In this document: positions 24,316-34,466 of the stretch, one piece after another | Layout: each line of letters starts with the position of its first letter | Numbering within the stretch: position 1 is the stretch's first letter | Assembly (NCBI RefSeq): GCF_002165575.1 | Contig: NZ_MXQF01000009.1 | Coordinates: forward strand, 124,001 to 188,000 | DNA length: 64,000 nt | Reading direction: 5' to 3' | Source of the DNA: Pseudoalteromonas sp. A601 | GTDB lineage: Bacteria; Pseudomonadota; Gammaproteobacteria; Enterobacterales; Alteromonadaceae | Made by a program: the position numbers and the translations under genes | The notes under the pieces: generated by a model | What the model was told of the DNA's origin: nothing | The model's input: only the letters and a program-made list of their open reading frames with translations | Databases searched by the model: none

Positions 24316-26834
24316 GAAATAACGTTCTCGTTAGCTTGCTTACTGGTAATACTAAGCTTAGCAATAGAAACCTGCCATGGTGCTGAAGTACTTAACTGCC
24401 AAGGTGAGAACACCTGCGATAAATTGACACCTTGCTCAGTAAAGCAAGCCAAGTCTATATTGACTGTTTGCCACTGATTTGTACTTTGCAGTTGTTTAGC
24501 AATATCAAATTTACCTTGGCAATCTTCACCACACTGCATACCAAGCCAAAGTGGCGCATCAGCACTTTGCTCTACTTTAACTTGCATTTGTAGCTGGCCT
24601 GATTTTTCAACGTATGAGCGTAAATCTGACGGAAACGAAGCCATTAAACGTACAGCAGCAAGCTCATTACCAGTAAAGGTTATGGCACGCGCATCTTCTT
24701 GCACATCTTTATCAAAGGTTTTAACACTGACAGCACCCACAGATTCACGGCTACTCGCCATTGTTTTTTGTTGTTCGCCACTTTGTAGTACTAAGCCCCA
24801 CGGCGCTTTCACTGCTCGGTCAAATAACACTAAATCTTCAAGCTGTTGTGTTACATTACTTGTCTCAGCTAAATCATCAGCAAGAGTGTTTTTATCTGCA
24901 TACGTTAAGCCAAAGCCATAAGGTAATAACGGCGCGTAGTTAGCATCGCCTCTATTTTCGTTATCAATTGGATTATTAGGCCACGAAAATGATAACTTCC
25001 CCTTAAAGTCATGGTTAACTGAACCATCGGCATCAGCAAATAGTACATCACTTATTGCATCTCCTTCGCTGCCTGGTAACCAAGTCGCAACAAAGGCATC
25101 GCTGGCATTAAGTTCAGCGTTTACCCACATTGGACGACCACTAATAAACAGCGATACAACGGGGATCCCTGCTGCTTTAAACTTACGCAGCAATGCCAAA
25201 TCTGCTTTATTACCACGTTGATACTCAAGGTTATCTAAGTCACCATTACCTTCAGCGTATGGTTGCTCGCCAAAAACGACAATTGCAACATCTGGACGAG
25301 TATTGAACTCACCGTTTAAGTCATACTGAACTTGCCCGCCTGCTTGCTTAACAGTGGATTCAATACCATCCAAAATCGATGTGCCACCAGGGAAATCGCT
25401 ATTTTCGTTACCAGTACCTTGCCATGTAATACTCCAACCACCCGATTGCATACCAATGTTATCGGCACCTAAACCAGCGACCAATACGTTTGCTTTAGGT
25501 GAAAGAGGTAACAACTGTGCTTTATTTTTAAGTAATACTAATGACTCACGTACAGCCTGCTTAGCAATTTCGCGATGTTCAGCACTGCCTATTACCTCTG
25601 TTTTTCCTGATAATGGCCGTTGTGCTGGGCTTGGCTTATCAAATAACCCTGCGCGCATTTTCACTCGTAGAATACGTGTTACCGCATCATCAATGCGTGA
25701 CTGCGCAATCGCACCGTCCTTAACCTGGGTTATTAAGTTTTCATATAATGGCTTCCACGCATCAGTCGGCACCATGTATACGTCAAGGCCTGCATTTGCA
25801 GCTTGTGCACAATTACCATTTGTACAGCCTGGGATTTGTCCGTGGCCGTTCCAATCACCAACAACAAAACCATCAAATCCCATTTTGCCTTTTAGCACAT
25901 CAGTAAGCAGGTACTTACTGCCATGTATTTTCTCGCCATTCCAACTGTTAAAAGACGCCATCACAGTTTGCGCCCCTGCGCCTAAACCGCCTACATAGCC
26001 TTGAGCATGAATATTAAATAAATCAGCTTCGCTATCAACGTTATTTCCTTGATCGTCACCACCTTGCGTACCGCCATCACCTAAGAAGTGTTTTACTGTG
26101 CTGATCACACGCTTATCAGATAAGAAGTCTTGCTCCACAGCGCCCTGTAAGCCTTTTACTATGGCAGCAGAATACTCTTTTACTATTTCAGGGTCTTCTG
26201 AGTAACCTTCGTAAGTGCGACCCCAACGGTCATCACGCACAACAGCAACGGTAGGTGCGAATACCCAATCAATCCCCGTCACCATAACTTCTTGTGCTGT
26301 AGCAGCTGCAATTTTTTCAATTAAGGCAGGATTATTGGTCGCACCTAGACCGATATTATGCGGGAATAAGGTTGCGCCAATAACGTTATTATGACCATGT
26401 ACGGCATCTGTGCCCCACATAGTCGGAATACGACTGCCATCTAATGAATCATCGATTGATGCTTGGTACATTTTTTCAGCTAGATCTATCCAATCAGCAG
26501 CACTGGCATGTTTGTTATTATTTGGAAAAGCGCCACCACCATTTAGGTAAGAGCCAAACCCATATTTACGCATATCTTCTACTGTAATATCGCGTATTTC
26601 TGGCTGTATCATTTGCGCTATTTTTTGCTCAAGTGTCATGCTTGATAACAACTCTGCTATTTTAGCTTCCATCGCAGCATCATCTTGAATACCTGTAGTG
26701 ATCATTGGCCAAATTTCTTGCTCAACCGTATCTTTAGTTTGCACCTGATCAGATCCAGTACAGCCGTTCATCGCTATTGTCGCAATCATCAGCGCCGAAA
26801 GTGTGAATGGTTTTTTTAATGTCATGTTTTGCAC
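24306..26834 (-). CDS. GH3 exo-beta-glucanase/beta-glucosidase, ExoP-like lipoprotein
   Basis: An 842-residue family 3 glycosidase. Lipobox-like MNGC follows a signal segment. The (beta/alpha)8 domain runs to about residue 390, with the nucleophile Asp in GFVVGDWNGHG; the alpha/beta sandwich contains PTIxxAGxGA-type loops to about 640. A C-terminal region of about 180 residues forms a beta-sandwich (CBM-like) domain. Length and this extra domain match the exo-1,3/1,4-beta-glucanase ExoP of marine Pseudoalteromonas. It would release glucose from laminarin oligomers in the periplasm. It lies 4 bases after the MFS gene in the same operon. Confidence 0.93.
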   Translation of the reverse strand: MQNMTLKKPFTLSALMIATIAMNGCTGSDQVQTKDTVEQEIWPMITTGIQDDAAMEAKIAELLSSMTLEQKIAQMIQPEIRDITVEDMRKYGFGSYLNGGGAFPNNNKHASAADWIDLAEKMYQASIDDSLDGSRIPTMWGTDAVHGHNNVIGATLFPHNIGLGATNNPALIEKIAAATAQEVMVTGIDWVFAPTVAVVRDDRWGRTYEGYSEDPEIVKEYSAAIVKGLQGAVEQDFLSDKRVISTVKHFLGDGGTQGGDDQGNNVDSEADLFNIHAQGYVGGLGAGAQTVMASFNSWNGEKIHGSKYLLTDVLKGKMGFDGFVVGDWNGHGQIPGCTNGNCAQAANAGLDVYMVPTDAWKPLYENLITQVKDGAIAQSRIDDAVTRILRVKMRAGLFDKPSPAQRPLSGKTEVIGSAEHREIAKQAVRESLVLLKNKAQLLPLSPKANVLVAGLGADNIGMQSGGWSITWQGTGNENSDFPGGTSILDGIESTVKQAGGQVQYDLNGEFNTRPDVAIVVFGEQPYAEGNGDLDNLEYQRGNKADLALLRKFKAAGIPVVSLFISGRPMWVNAELNASDAFVATWLPGSEGDAISDVLFADADGSVNHDFKGKLSFSWPNNPIDNENRGDANYAPLLPYGFGLTYADKNTLADDLAETSNVTQQLEDLVLFDRAVKAPWGLVLQSGEQQKTMASSRESVGAVSVKTFDKDVQEDARAITFTGNELAAVRLMASFPSDLRSYVEKSGQLQMQVKVEQSADAPLWLGMQCGEDCQGKFDIAKQLQSTNQWQTVNIDLACFTEQGVNLSQVFSPWQLSTSAPWQVSIAKLSITSKQANENVISCQ

Positions 26835-26838
26835 CTAA

Positions 26839-28098
26839 TTATAAATGACGAGTTGAAGATACTTTTGAGCCAAAAAGCGCAAAGTAAGTGATATAAATAT
26901 AACAACCAATTGGTAATAACAGCGCTAACTGCACGCCAATACTATCGGCTAGCATGCCCTGTAATAGTGGTATGATTGCACCACCAACAATGGCTAAACA
27001 TAAAATGCCTGACCCTTGCGAGGTGTATTTCCCCAAACCCTGTAGTGCTAGGCTAAAAATAGTTGGGAACATAATTGAATTACATAAACCCACTAATAAA
27101 ATGGCCCACATTGCTAGTGTGCCTTGCCCTGTCATAGCAACTAAAATGAGCACTACGGCTAAAACAGCATGGCAAGCTAGTACTGTATGAGCGTTAATTT
27201 TTTGCATAATGACGGCACCAGCAAAACGACCTATCATTGCGCCTGCAAAGTAATAACTAATATAATGAGCTGCTTGTTGTTCGCTCAACGCTGCAATGTG
27301 GTCAAGTGTTAAGAAGCCCACTAAAAAACTACCAATTGCGACTTCAGCACCTACATAAACAAAAATACCTAAAGCACCAAAAATAAGATGGCGATATTGC
27401 CAAACACTGCCTAAATCAACAAAATTCTCATCTACTTGAACGGCCTCATTTGACTCGGCTTTACCAAGTTTAGGTAGCTTTAAAAATATAAAGATTACTG
27501 CCAACATCAATAAGCTTGCAGATAAAATTAAATAAGGAAGTTTAACTTGTTCAGCCGTTGCTTGGCTTACTTCGCTGAGGATTAACCAACCACCAAAAAT
27601 TGGGGCTACAGCTGTACCTAGCGAATTGAATGCTTGGGTCATTGTTAATCGCGAAGATGCTGTTTTTGCAGAGCCTAAAACACTAACATAAGGATTCGCA
27701 GAGACTTGTAAAATTGTGATACCACTTGCTAATACGAATAAAGCAAACAAAAATAGTTCATACACGTGTGCATCTGCTGCTGGGTAAAATAGTGCACAAC
27801 CTATTGCTGCAACAACTAAACCAACGACAATACCGTACTGATAACCTATTTTGCTTACCAACTTCCCTGCAGGGATTGACATCACAAAGTAGGCTCCAAA
27901 AAAGCAAAATTGAACTAGCATTGCTTGGGTATAATTGAGCGAGAACATTCCTTTTAAATAAGGAATTAAAATATCGTTTAAACAGGTAATAAAGCCCCAC
28001 ATAAAAAACAATGTGGTCAGTGACGCTAAAGCAAATGTTTGCTTAGGCATCCCCTGTACTTGGCTGTGGTGATTTGTTGTCAAAGGCGCTTGTGCCAT
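26839..28098 (-). CDS. Sugar:proton symporter, FucP/GluP-type MFS
   Basis: A 419-residue protein with 12 predicted membrane segments. [19 protein letters not shown] (residues 32-50) and the [10 protein letters not shown] loop are signatures of the FucP/GluP/NagP group of the major facilitator superfamily. Glucose or a small glucan is the expected substrate in this context. It is the first gene of the minus-strand operon with GH3 and GH16, and its promoter region holds two LacI-type operators. Confidence 0.9.
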   Translation of the reverse strand: MAQAPLTTNHHSQVQGMPKQTFALASLTTLFFMWGFITCLNDILIPYLKGMFSLNYTQAMLVQFCFFGAYFVMSIPAGKLVSKIGYQYGIVVGLVVAAIGCALFYPAADAHVYELFLFALFVLASGITILQVSANPYVSVLGSAKTASSRLTMTQAFNSLGTAVAPIFGGWLILSEVSQATAEQVKLPYLILSASLLMLAVIFIFLKLPKLGKAESNEAVQVDENFVDLGSVWQYRHLIFGALGIFVYVGAEVAIGSFLVGFLTLDHIAALSEQQAAHYISYYFAGAMIGRFAGAVIMQKINAHTVLACHAVLAVVLILVAMTGQGTLAMWAILLVGLCNSIMFPTIFSLALQGLGKYTSQGSGILCLAIVGGAIIPLLQGMLADSIGVQLALLLPIGCYIYITYFALFGSKVSSTRHL

Positions 28099-28195
28099 AA
28101 TATATCTCTAATTAATTATTAATTATCAGTTCATTACACCTATTAGGATACTTTAAGTATAATTTTTAAAAGCAAATAATAGTTGCAACATAAAA

Positions 28196-28209
28196 TGTAA
28201 GCGCTTACA
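28196..28209. promoter_or_regulatory. LacI-type operator 3 (divergent GH/MFS promoter)
   Basis: Perfect TGTAAGCGCTTACA, 97 bases before the minus-strand MFS start. It is identical to the two copies upstream of the TonB receptor. Confidence 0.87.
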
Positions 28210-28254
28210 TTTATATCATATAAATCGAATTTAGCAATTTATTTACAACAATAT

Positions 28255-28268
28255 TGTAAGCGCTTACA
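28255..28268. promoter_or_regulatory. LacI-type operator 4 (divergent GH/MFS promoter)
   Basis: Perfect TGTAAGCGCTTACA, 64 bases before the GH1 GTG start and 59 bases from operator 3. It most likely controls the GH1-MFS-lacI operon, with the pair covering both divergent promoters. Confidence 0.87.
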
Positions 28269-28332
28269 TAAACCAGCTATATTGTATTCAACCTTATACA
28301 AATTGCTATTATAAGTTACAGGACACCCAATC

Positions 28333-29661
28333 GTGTTTAAAACAATTTCTTTACCCAGCCATTCGCCAATGCTAAAACCATCATTTACATTTGGAGTGGC
28401 TACAGCGTCTTTTCAAATAGAGGGGGCGAGAGACACACGCCTAGCATGCATTTGGGACACATTCTGTAAACAGCCTAATGCAATTGCAGATAAAAGTGAC
28501 GGCGACACTGCATGTGATCACGTTAATTTATGGCAACAAGATGTAGAGATGATTGCTGATTTAGCTGTTGATGCCTATCGACTTTCTATTTCATGGCCTC
28601 GTGCAATGAACCAAGATGGTACTGCTAATCAACAAGGTATGGGCTTTTACCGCGATTTACTAGCGGCATTAAAAGCACGAAATATTAAAACCTATGTCAC
28701 TTTGTATCACTGGGATTTGCCTCAGTATTTAGAAGATGATGGTGGCTGGGTAAACCGCGATACCGCTTATGCTTTTGCAGCCTATGCCGATATTGTCAGT
28801 AAAGAGCTTGCTGGGTTGGTTGACTCCTATGCAACATTAAACGAACCATTTTGTAGCGCTTACTTAGGCTATGAAATTGGCGTACATGCACCAGGCATAA
28901 AAAGCCAAAAAGCAGGACGTCAAGCTGCACATCACTTGTTACTTGGACATGGTCTTGCCATGCAAGTATTGCGCAAGAATAGCCCTGAAACAGAAGCCGG
29001 CATTGTTCTTAATTTTAGCCCAACCTACCCACTTACAACTAATGACAAATTAGCTGCATTTCAAGCTGATCAATATCATAACCAGTGGTATATAAAAGCG
29101 ATAATAGAAGGCGAGTACCCGTCACTACTCAATGAACTACCAGAGCAAGTACAGCCAGACATTCAACCACAAGATATGGCAATAATAAGCCAACCTATCG
29201 ATTATTTAGGGGTCAATTATTACACCCGCATCCATTATAAATGTACTGCTGATAACTGGTTCGAAGAAGCCAACCTAACTAATGTGCCGATTACAGATAT
29301 GGGTTGGGAAGTATACCCACAAGGCTTAACTGAACTGCTGGTATCATTAAATGAGCTTTATACTTTACCAAAAATTTATATTACGGAAAACGGTGCCGCA
29401 ATGGCCGACAGCGTTCATGACAATCAAGTACTCGATTATGAGCGTGTAAGCTATTATCATACCCACTTAAATGCTGTTAACGATGCCATAAACCAAGGTG
29501 TAAACGTACAAGGGTATTTTGCCTGGAGTTTAATGGATAATTTTGAATGGGCCTACGGCTATGAAAAGCGTTTTGGCCTCGTTTATATTAATTACCAAAC
29601 TCAGCAACGTATACTTAAAGAAAGCGCTAAACAATATTGTGCACTATTAAAACAACGCTAA
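28333..29661 (+). CDS. GH1 beta-glucosidase
   Basis: A 442-residue family 1 enzyme without a signal peptide, so cytoplasmic. TLNEPFCSAYLGY near residue 174 holds the acid/base Glu and YITENGAA near 355 the nucleophile Glu; both are intact. The GTG at 28,333 is preferred because AGGA lies about 10 bases upstream, whereas the ATG at 28,369 has no ribosome site. It would hydrolyse imported cellobiose- or laminaribiose-type disaccharides. It leads an operon with a GPH porter (15-base gap) and the LacI regulator. Confidence 0.93.
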   Translation: MFKTISLPSHSPMLKPSFTFGVATASFQIEGARDTRLACIWDTFCKQPNAIADKSDGDTACDHVNLWQQDVEMIADLAVDAYRLSISWPRAMNQDGTANQQGMGFYRDLLAALKARNIKTYVTLYHWDLPQYLEDDGGWVNRDTAYAFAAYADIVSKELAGLVDSYATLNEPFCSAYLGYEIGVHAPGIKSQKAGRQAAHHLLLGHGLAMQVLRKNSPETEAGIVLNFSPTYPLTTNDKLAAFQADQYHNQWYIKAIIEGEYPSLLNELPEQVQPDIQPQDMAIISQPIDYLGVNYYTRIHYKCTADNWFEEANLTNVPITDMGWEVYPQGLTELLVSLNELYTLPKIYITENGAAMADSVHDNQVLDYERVSYYHTHLNAVNDAINQGVNVQGYFAWSLMDNFEWAYGYEKRFGLVYINYQTQQRILKESAKQYCALLKQR

Positions 29662-29676
29662 TAATGAGTACCTACC

Positions 29677-31029
29677 ATGCTAACTAAAAAAGAAAAAATA
29701 GCCTACGGTTTAGGTGATACTGCAAGCAACATTATCTTTCAAACGGTAATGCTATTTTTAACTTTTTTCTACACTGATATTTTTGGTATATCACCGGCGG
29801 TGGTAGGCACATTATTTTTAGTGGTACGAATTGTTGACGCAGTAACAGATCCACTAATGGGCTCGCTTACTGATTCAACTCGTACTCGTTATGGCAGTTA
29901 TCGCCCGTATTTACTGTGGCTAGCAGTGCCATTTGGGGTGATCAGTATTATCACCTTTACCACACCAGAGTTATCGCCAACGGGGAAAGTGATTTATGCG
30001 TTTATTACTTACACCCTGTTAATGTTAGTTTATACCGCAATCAATATTCCCTACTCCGCTCTAGGCGGCGTACTGAGTAAAGATCCAAATGAGCGAGTAT
30101 CTATTCAATCATATCGCTTTGTATTTGGCATGCTTGGCGGCCTAATCGTCAGTAGCTGCACATTGCCACTTGTGGATTGGCTCGGTAAAGGCGATAACGC
30201 GTTAGGCTACCAGCTAACCATGGTGCTGATGAGCTGCTTCGGTGTTGCATTATTTCTTATTTGTTTTAAGTTCACTAAAGAGCGCGTGAGTGCAGCACAA
30301 AATAGTCAATTAAAACTTAAAAAACAGATGGCTGTACTTTGGCGGAACGGCCCATTTAGAGTGCTTTGTGGTGCATCATTGATGCTACTAACCAGTATGG
30401 TACTACGTACAACTCTGGCTATTTACTACGTTAAATACGTACTTGGTGAAGCAGATCTAGTCACACAATTTGTAACATTAGGCATGCTTGGAAATATTTT
30501 AGGTTGTGCGTGCGCCCAACCTCTTAGTAAATATGTTGATAAAAAAACGGCTTATATTTACCTACAATACATCTCCGCTGCCATTAGCTGTATCGCATTT
30601 TGGCTCCCTGGTGAAAATCTGTTCCTTGCGTTTTTAGTGTACTTTTTATGGTGTTTCTTTACTCAAATGGCAACACCATTATTATGGGCAAAAATGGCCG
30701 ATACAATTGAGTTTGGGCAATGGCAAGACGGCCAACGTTTAACCGGCTTGGTCTACGCTAGCGTAGTATTTTTTATTAAACTTGGCCTAGCTCTTGGTGG
30801 CGCAGGTGCTGGGTGGTTACTAGCCTATTATGGTTATCAAGCAGATACTGAGCTTTCACAAGCAACTAAACATGGCATATTAACCTCATTCACTTTATAC
30901 CCCGCTATCGGCAGCGTGCTTGTCGCCGTGATCATGAAAAGGTATATTCTGGATAATAAAACCGTAGCGCAAATAAATACTGATTTAACAGCTCGAAATA
31001 AAGCATCGTCTGATACGAAAAAGGATTAA
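29677..31029 (+). CDS. GPH-family (MelB-type) glycoside:cation symporter
   Basis: A 450-residue, 12-segment membrane protein. IAYGLGDTASNIIFQ at the N-terminus, DAVTDPLMGSLTDSTRTRYGSYRPY (split loop near 57-80) and the WAKMADTIEFGQW segment define the glycoside-pentoside-hexuronide family. With GH1 as its operon partner it probably imports beta-glucoside disaccharides for cytoplasmic cleavage, complementing the FucP-type porter that takes up monosaccharide. Confidence 0.92.
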   Translation: MLTKKEKIAYGLGDTASNIIFQTVMLFLTFFYTDIFGISPAVVGTLFLVVRIVDAVTDPLMGSLTDSTRTRYGSYRPYLLWLAVPFGVISIITFTTPELSPTGKVIYAFITYTLLMLVYTAINIPYSALGGVLSKDPNERVSIQSYRFVFGMLGGLIVSSCTLPLVDWLGKGDNALGYQLTMVLMSCFGVALFLICFKFTKERVSAAQNSQLKLKKQMAVLWRNGPFRVLCGASLMLLTSMVLRTTLAIYYVKYVLGEADLVTQFVTLGMLGNILGCACAQPLSKYVDKKTAYIYLQYISAAISCIAFWLPGENLFLAFLVYFLWCFFTQMATPLLWAKMADTIEFGQWQDGQRLTGLVYASVVFFIKLGLALGGAGAGWLLAYYGYQADTELSQATKHGILTSFTLYPAIGSVLVAVIMKRYILDNKTVAQINTDLTARNKASSDTKKD

Positions 31030-31030
31030 C

Positions 31031-32032
31031 ATGGCCACCATTTATGAGGTGTCAAAGCTTGCGGGAGTATCGCTGGCAACTGTCTCAAGAGTTATGAATA
31101 ACAATGCTAATGTCACTGATGTAACTCGAAAAAAAGTCATGTCTGCGATGGCGGAGCTTGGCTACCGACCAAATTCAATTGCTCAATCACTTGCATCAAA
31201 CTGTTCGAACAGTGTTGGCTTATTGGTGTCGGAACTATCTGGGCCATTTTACGGGCCTATGATGGGCGGTATTGAGACTGTTTTTCGCGCTCAGGGCAAA
31301 CACGTTATTATCGCTGCGGGTCACAGTGATCAAAAGCAAGAAGAGCAAGCTATTGAATTTTTAATTAGCCGTAATTGTGATGGTTTAATACTTCATGTTG
31401 AAGCTGTGACAGATGAGTACTTAATTGAACTGAGCAAAGGAAAAACCCCGTTTGTCGTACTAAATCGATATATTAATGAGCTGGCTGATCGGTGTATTAT
31501 TTTAGATAACGTACATGGTGGTTATTTAGCAACTAAATATGTATTAGAACAAGGCCACAAAGAACTAGCCTATATCAGCGGGCCTCTGTGGAAAAAAGAC
31601 GCCCAAGACCGTCTCGCAGGCCATAAACAAGCTTTACGTGAACATAACTTAGATTTTAATGAGCAATTATCGTACGAAGGTAACTTCATGGAAGACAGTG
31701 GAGCACATGGCTTCACACACCTATATCGTAGTGCTCATAATTTCACTGCACTCGTTTGTGCAAATGATGAAATGGCGACCGGTGCAATGGCCAGTGCCAG
31801 AGAGCATCATATCAATATGCCAAGTCAACTTTCTATTATCGGTTTTGATAACGTCTTTTTCACCCGCCACATTTCTCCTGCACTCTCTACCATTAATTAC
31901 CCTATCGATGATATGGGCAAAATGGCAGCAAATTGGATATTAAGTAAAGTTTATAAAAAAACGACACCCAAATTACAAACGCTCTTTGAACCTGAACTTG
32001 TAATTCGTCAGTCTATTATCAGGCATCAATAA
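31031..32032 (+). CDS. LacI-family regulator of the laminarin/beta-glucoside locus
   Basis: A 333-residue LacI-type repressor. The helix-turn-helix TIYEVSKLAGVSLATVSRVMNN (in two segments of residues 3-24) and hinge NSIAQSLAS are followed by a periplasmic-binding-protein-like effector domain (residues 60-330). It begins 1 base after the porter stop. The four identical 14-bp operators around the locus are the natural targets. The effector is likely a glucan breakdown product. Its last 14 bases overlap the convergent hybrid kinase gene. Confidence 0.93.
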   Translation: MATIYEVSKLAGVSLATVSRVMNNNANVTDVTRKKVMSAMAELGYRPNSIAQSLASNCSNSVGLLVSELSGPFYGPMMGGIETVFRAQGKHVIIAAGHSDQKQEEQAIEFLISRNCDGLILHVEAVTDEYLIELSKGKTPFVVLNRYINELADRCIILDNVHGGYLATKYVLEQGHKELAYISGPLWKKDAQDRLAGHKQALREHNLDFNEQLSYEGNFMEDSGAHGFTHLYRSAHNFTALVCANDEMATGAMASAREHHINMPSQLSIIGFDNVFFTRHISPALSTINYPIDDMGKMAANWILSKVYKKTTPKLQTLFEPELVIRQSIIRHQ

Positions 32033-33992
32033 GGCCTGATAATAAAGACAAATTAATTGGTTTTAATAGCACTTGTTCAATTTTCAACTGCTCTATTTGT
32101 ATAGGATCTGGCTCAACACCGCTGACAATCACGCGTTTTAGATGTGGATAGTGTTGTTTAACATATTTAGCGAGTTCAAGGCCACTGCCGTCCGGCAAAT
32201 GCATATCTAGCAATATTTTATCGTAGTTTGCATCCGATTTAAGCATTGTTGTACATTGCTCAAAACTGTCTGCAATAGCGGTTTCTACCCCTAAACTTTC
32301 CAGTAAGAGTTGGGTAATTTGAGCAGCGTCGGCATCGTCCTCAACCAATAAATACCGTATTGTTGATGCGGATGTGTCGGGCTCTTTATCTACATTGGCT
32401 ATTTTAGCGGCTGGCTTGTGGCTGTTAGTTAAATAACTTTGTAAGCATTGATAAAGTAAACTCGCATCGACGGGCTTTCCTATTACATCATTGAACCCTA
32501 AGGCTGTAAGTTCGCTATGGATCCCTTTCATCGTCGCTGCAGTGAGTGCAATAATCGCACCTGAAAAGCCCATTTTTCTAAGCTCGATTGTGGCCTCTTT
32601 GCCGCCCATTACTGGCATATGGATATCTAAAAATACAATATCGTAAGGTTCTCCTCTTTGCTCTGCTTTCTTCACTTTATCGAGAGCTTGCTTACCATGT
32701 TCAGCATAATCTACTCTAGCGCCTGCCGATGAAAGCATATGCCCTACAAGTACGCGTAAATCTCGCAAATCATCAACCACCAATACACGGCCAGATACTT
32801 TACAAGGCGCTGTTTTTTGCTGCATATTGGGTGTTAAATCAAGTTTCAGCACGTGTCGTTCAACATTTTCAATATTACCTGGGTACAGAGAAATAGTGAA
32901 CTCAGAGCCTTCTCCTATTTCAGACTCTAAAGATATACCACCTTGCATTCGGCTTAATAATTCAGAGCAAATAGCCAGCCCAAGCCCTGCTCCACCAACA
33001 GAGCGAGATTCTACATCTGCAATTTGCTCAAATGGCTTAAATATTAATGCCTGTTTCTCTGGAGCAATACCTAAACCTGAGTCTTTAATACTAAAAAACA
33101 GCATTTCTCTGTTATCAACAACCATAGTCCAAGCACGAACTATAATCTCACCTTGTTCGGTAAACTTAATCGCATTATTGATAATATTGATCAGTATTTG
33201 ACGAAAGCGTGTAGCATCAATGCTAACAATCAATGGTAAAGGGTGTAATGATTCAAATCGTAGTGATAAGCCCTTATCAAGCGCTGAGACCCGCATTAAT
33301 GTAAACACATCTGCCATTAAGCTATCTAAGTTTACATCTGTACAGGTTAATTCAAGTTTGTCAGCAGCTATTTTTGATAAATCGAGCACATCATTTAACA
33401 AGCTGAGTAAGTGTTTTCCGTTACGATAAATAACACCGAGCTCATTACCTGCGCTATCATTAACTTCACTTTGCATGAGTAATTCAGTATATCCTAAGAT
33501 GGAAGACAACGGCGTACGTAACTCATGACTTAAATGCGCTAAAAAGCGATCCTTAGAGCGATTTTCAGCCTCAGCTTTAAGCCTTTCTATACGCTCATCT
33601 TCAACATCTCGTCGTGCTAATGCATAACGAATTGAACGGGCAAAACGACTGCTGCTCATTTCATTTTTAACAAGGTAATCTACAGCTCCGGCATCAAGAG
33701 CCGCTGAATCCAGCTCCTCATCTGATTGCCCTGTAAGCATTATTATTGGCCCGTTAAAGCCATTTTCAACAGCTTGCTTTAATACCGCTAAGCCATCAGA
33801 TGCACCTAAACGGTAGTCAAGCAGGCAAATATCATGCTGATTTTTACTCAGTACACTAACCGCCTGCTTCGGTTCGCTTATCCACTCTATGTCAAATGTA
33901 TGAGAACTTAACTGCTCTAAATAGTCACAGGTCAGAATATAATCATCTTCATCATCTTCAACTAGTAACAGTTTAGTAGGCTTATCTAACAT
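32019..33992 (-). CDS. Hybrid sensor kinase: REC-HisKA-HATPase-REC-REC
   Basis: A 657-residue soluble protein with no membrane segment. Order: receiver 1 (about 6-125, Asp in CLLDYRLG), phosphoacceptor helix with AHLSHELRTPLSS near 154, ATPase domain to about 370 (GLGIAPEKQ, GAGLGLAIC), receiver 2 (about 400-515, FLDIHMPVMGG) and receiver 3 (about 547-655, LLDMHLPDGSG). No output domain is visible, so it passes phosphate by relay. It is the last gene of the five-gene two-component cluster; the response regulator upstream ends 12 bases before its start. Confidence 0.92.
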   Translation of the reverse strand: MLDKPTKLLLVEDDEDDYILTCDYLEQLSSHTFDIEWISEPKQAVSVLSKNQHDICLLDYRLGASDGLAVLKQAVENGFNGPIIMLTGQSDEELDSAALDAGAVDYLVKNEMSSSRFARSIRYALARRDVEDERIERLKAEAENRSKDRFLAHLSHELRTPLSSILGYTELLMQSEVNDSAGNELGVIYRNGKHLLSLLNDVLDLSKIAADKLELTCTDVNLDSLMADVFTLMRVSALDKGLSLRFESLHPLPLIVSIDATRFRQILINIINNAIKFTEQGEIIVRAWTMVVDNREMLFFSIKDSGLGIAPEKQALIFKPFEQIADVESRSVGGAGLGLAICSELLSRMQGGISLESEIGEGSEFTISLYPGNIENVERHVLKLDLTPNMQQKTAPCKVSGRVLVVDDLRDLRVLVGHMLSSAGARVDYAEHGKQALDKVKKAEQRGEPYDIVFLDIHMPVMGGKEATIELRKMGFSGAIIALTAATMKGIHSELTALGFNDVIGKPVDASLLYQCLQSYLTNSHKPAAKIANVDKEPDTSASTIRYLLVEDDADAAQITQLLLESLGVETAIADSFEQCTTMLKSDANYDKILLDMHLPDGSGLELAKYVKQHYPHLKRVIVSGVEPDPIQIEQLKIEQVLLKPINLSLLSGLIDA

Positions 33993-34004
33993 AGCGTCTC
34001 CACT

Positions 34005-34466
34005 TTAATCGTTAAAAGTACTAGGTAACTCAACGAATTCAACCCAGTATTTACCTAGTGCTTTCATTAAATCGACTAAGCCATCGAAAGTAACGGGTTT
34101 AGTGATATATGAAGCAGCGCCTAAATCATAACCTTTAACCATGTCTTCCTCTTGCTTTGAGGTCGTTAAGATCACAACCGGTATCCCTTTTAAATTTGGA
34201 TTAGCTTTAATTGCTTGTAGTGCTTCGCGGCCATCCATTCTTGGCATATTCAAATCTAACAGAATTAACCCAGGGCGCGGTGAAGCATCTTTGTTTTCAA
34301 ATTTGCCTTTGCGTTCTAAGTATTCAAGTAACTCGACACCGTCTTCAACAAAGTGTAACTCGTTTAATACACGACTTTCAGCCAATGCATCTTGCGTTAA
34401 TAAACGATCATCTTCGTCATCATCAGCCATTAAAATGGTGATAGGTTTTACTTTAGTGAATGGCAT
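34005..34466 (-). CDS. Stand-alone response regulator, Rcp1-like
   Basis: A 153-residue single receiver domain. Acidic pocket DDDEDD near residue 15, phosphorylated Asp in LILLDLNMPRMDG near 69, Thr in VILTTSKQEED and Lys in SYITKPV are all present. The long loop before the Asp is typical of Rcp1-type regulators paired with phytochrome-like or CHASE3 kinases. It abuts the CHASE3 kinase gene with no gap, and a direct partnership is likely. It lacks an output domain. Confidence 0.93.
   Translation of the reverse strand: MPFTKVKPITILMADDDEDDRLLTQDALAESRVLNELHFVEDGVELLEYLERKGKFENKDASPRPGLILLDLNMPRMDGREALQAIKANPNLKGIPVVILTTSKQEEDMVKGYDLGAASYITKPVTFDGLVDLMKALGKYWVEFVELPSTFND

Noticed and set aside
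25354..25998. 214-codon plus-strand frame inside the GH3 gene
   Set aside because: It is antisense to a complete GH3 enzyme with intact catalytic motifs and has no ribosome site; it is a shadow frame.
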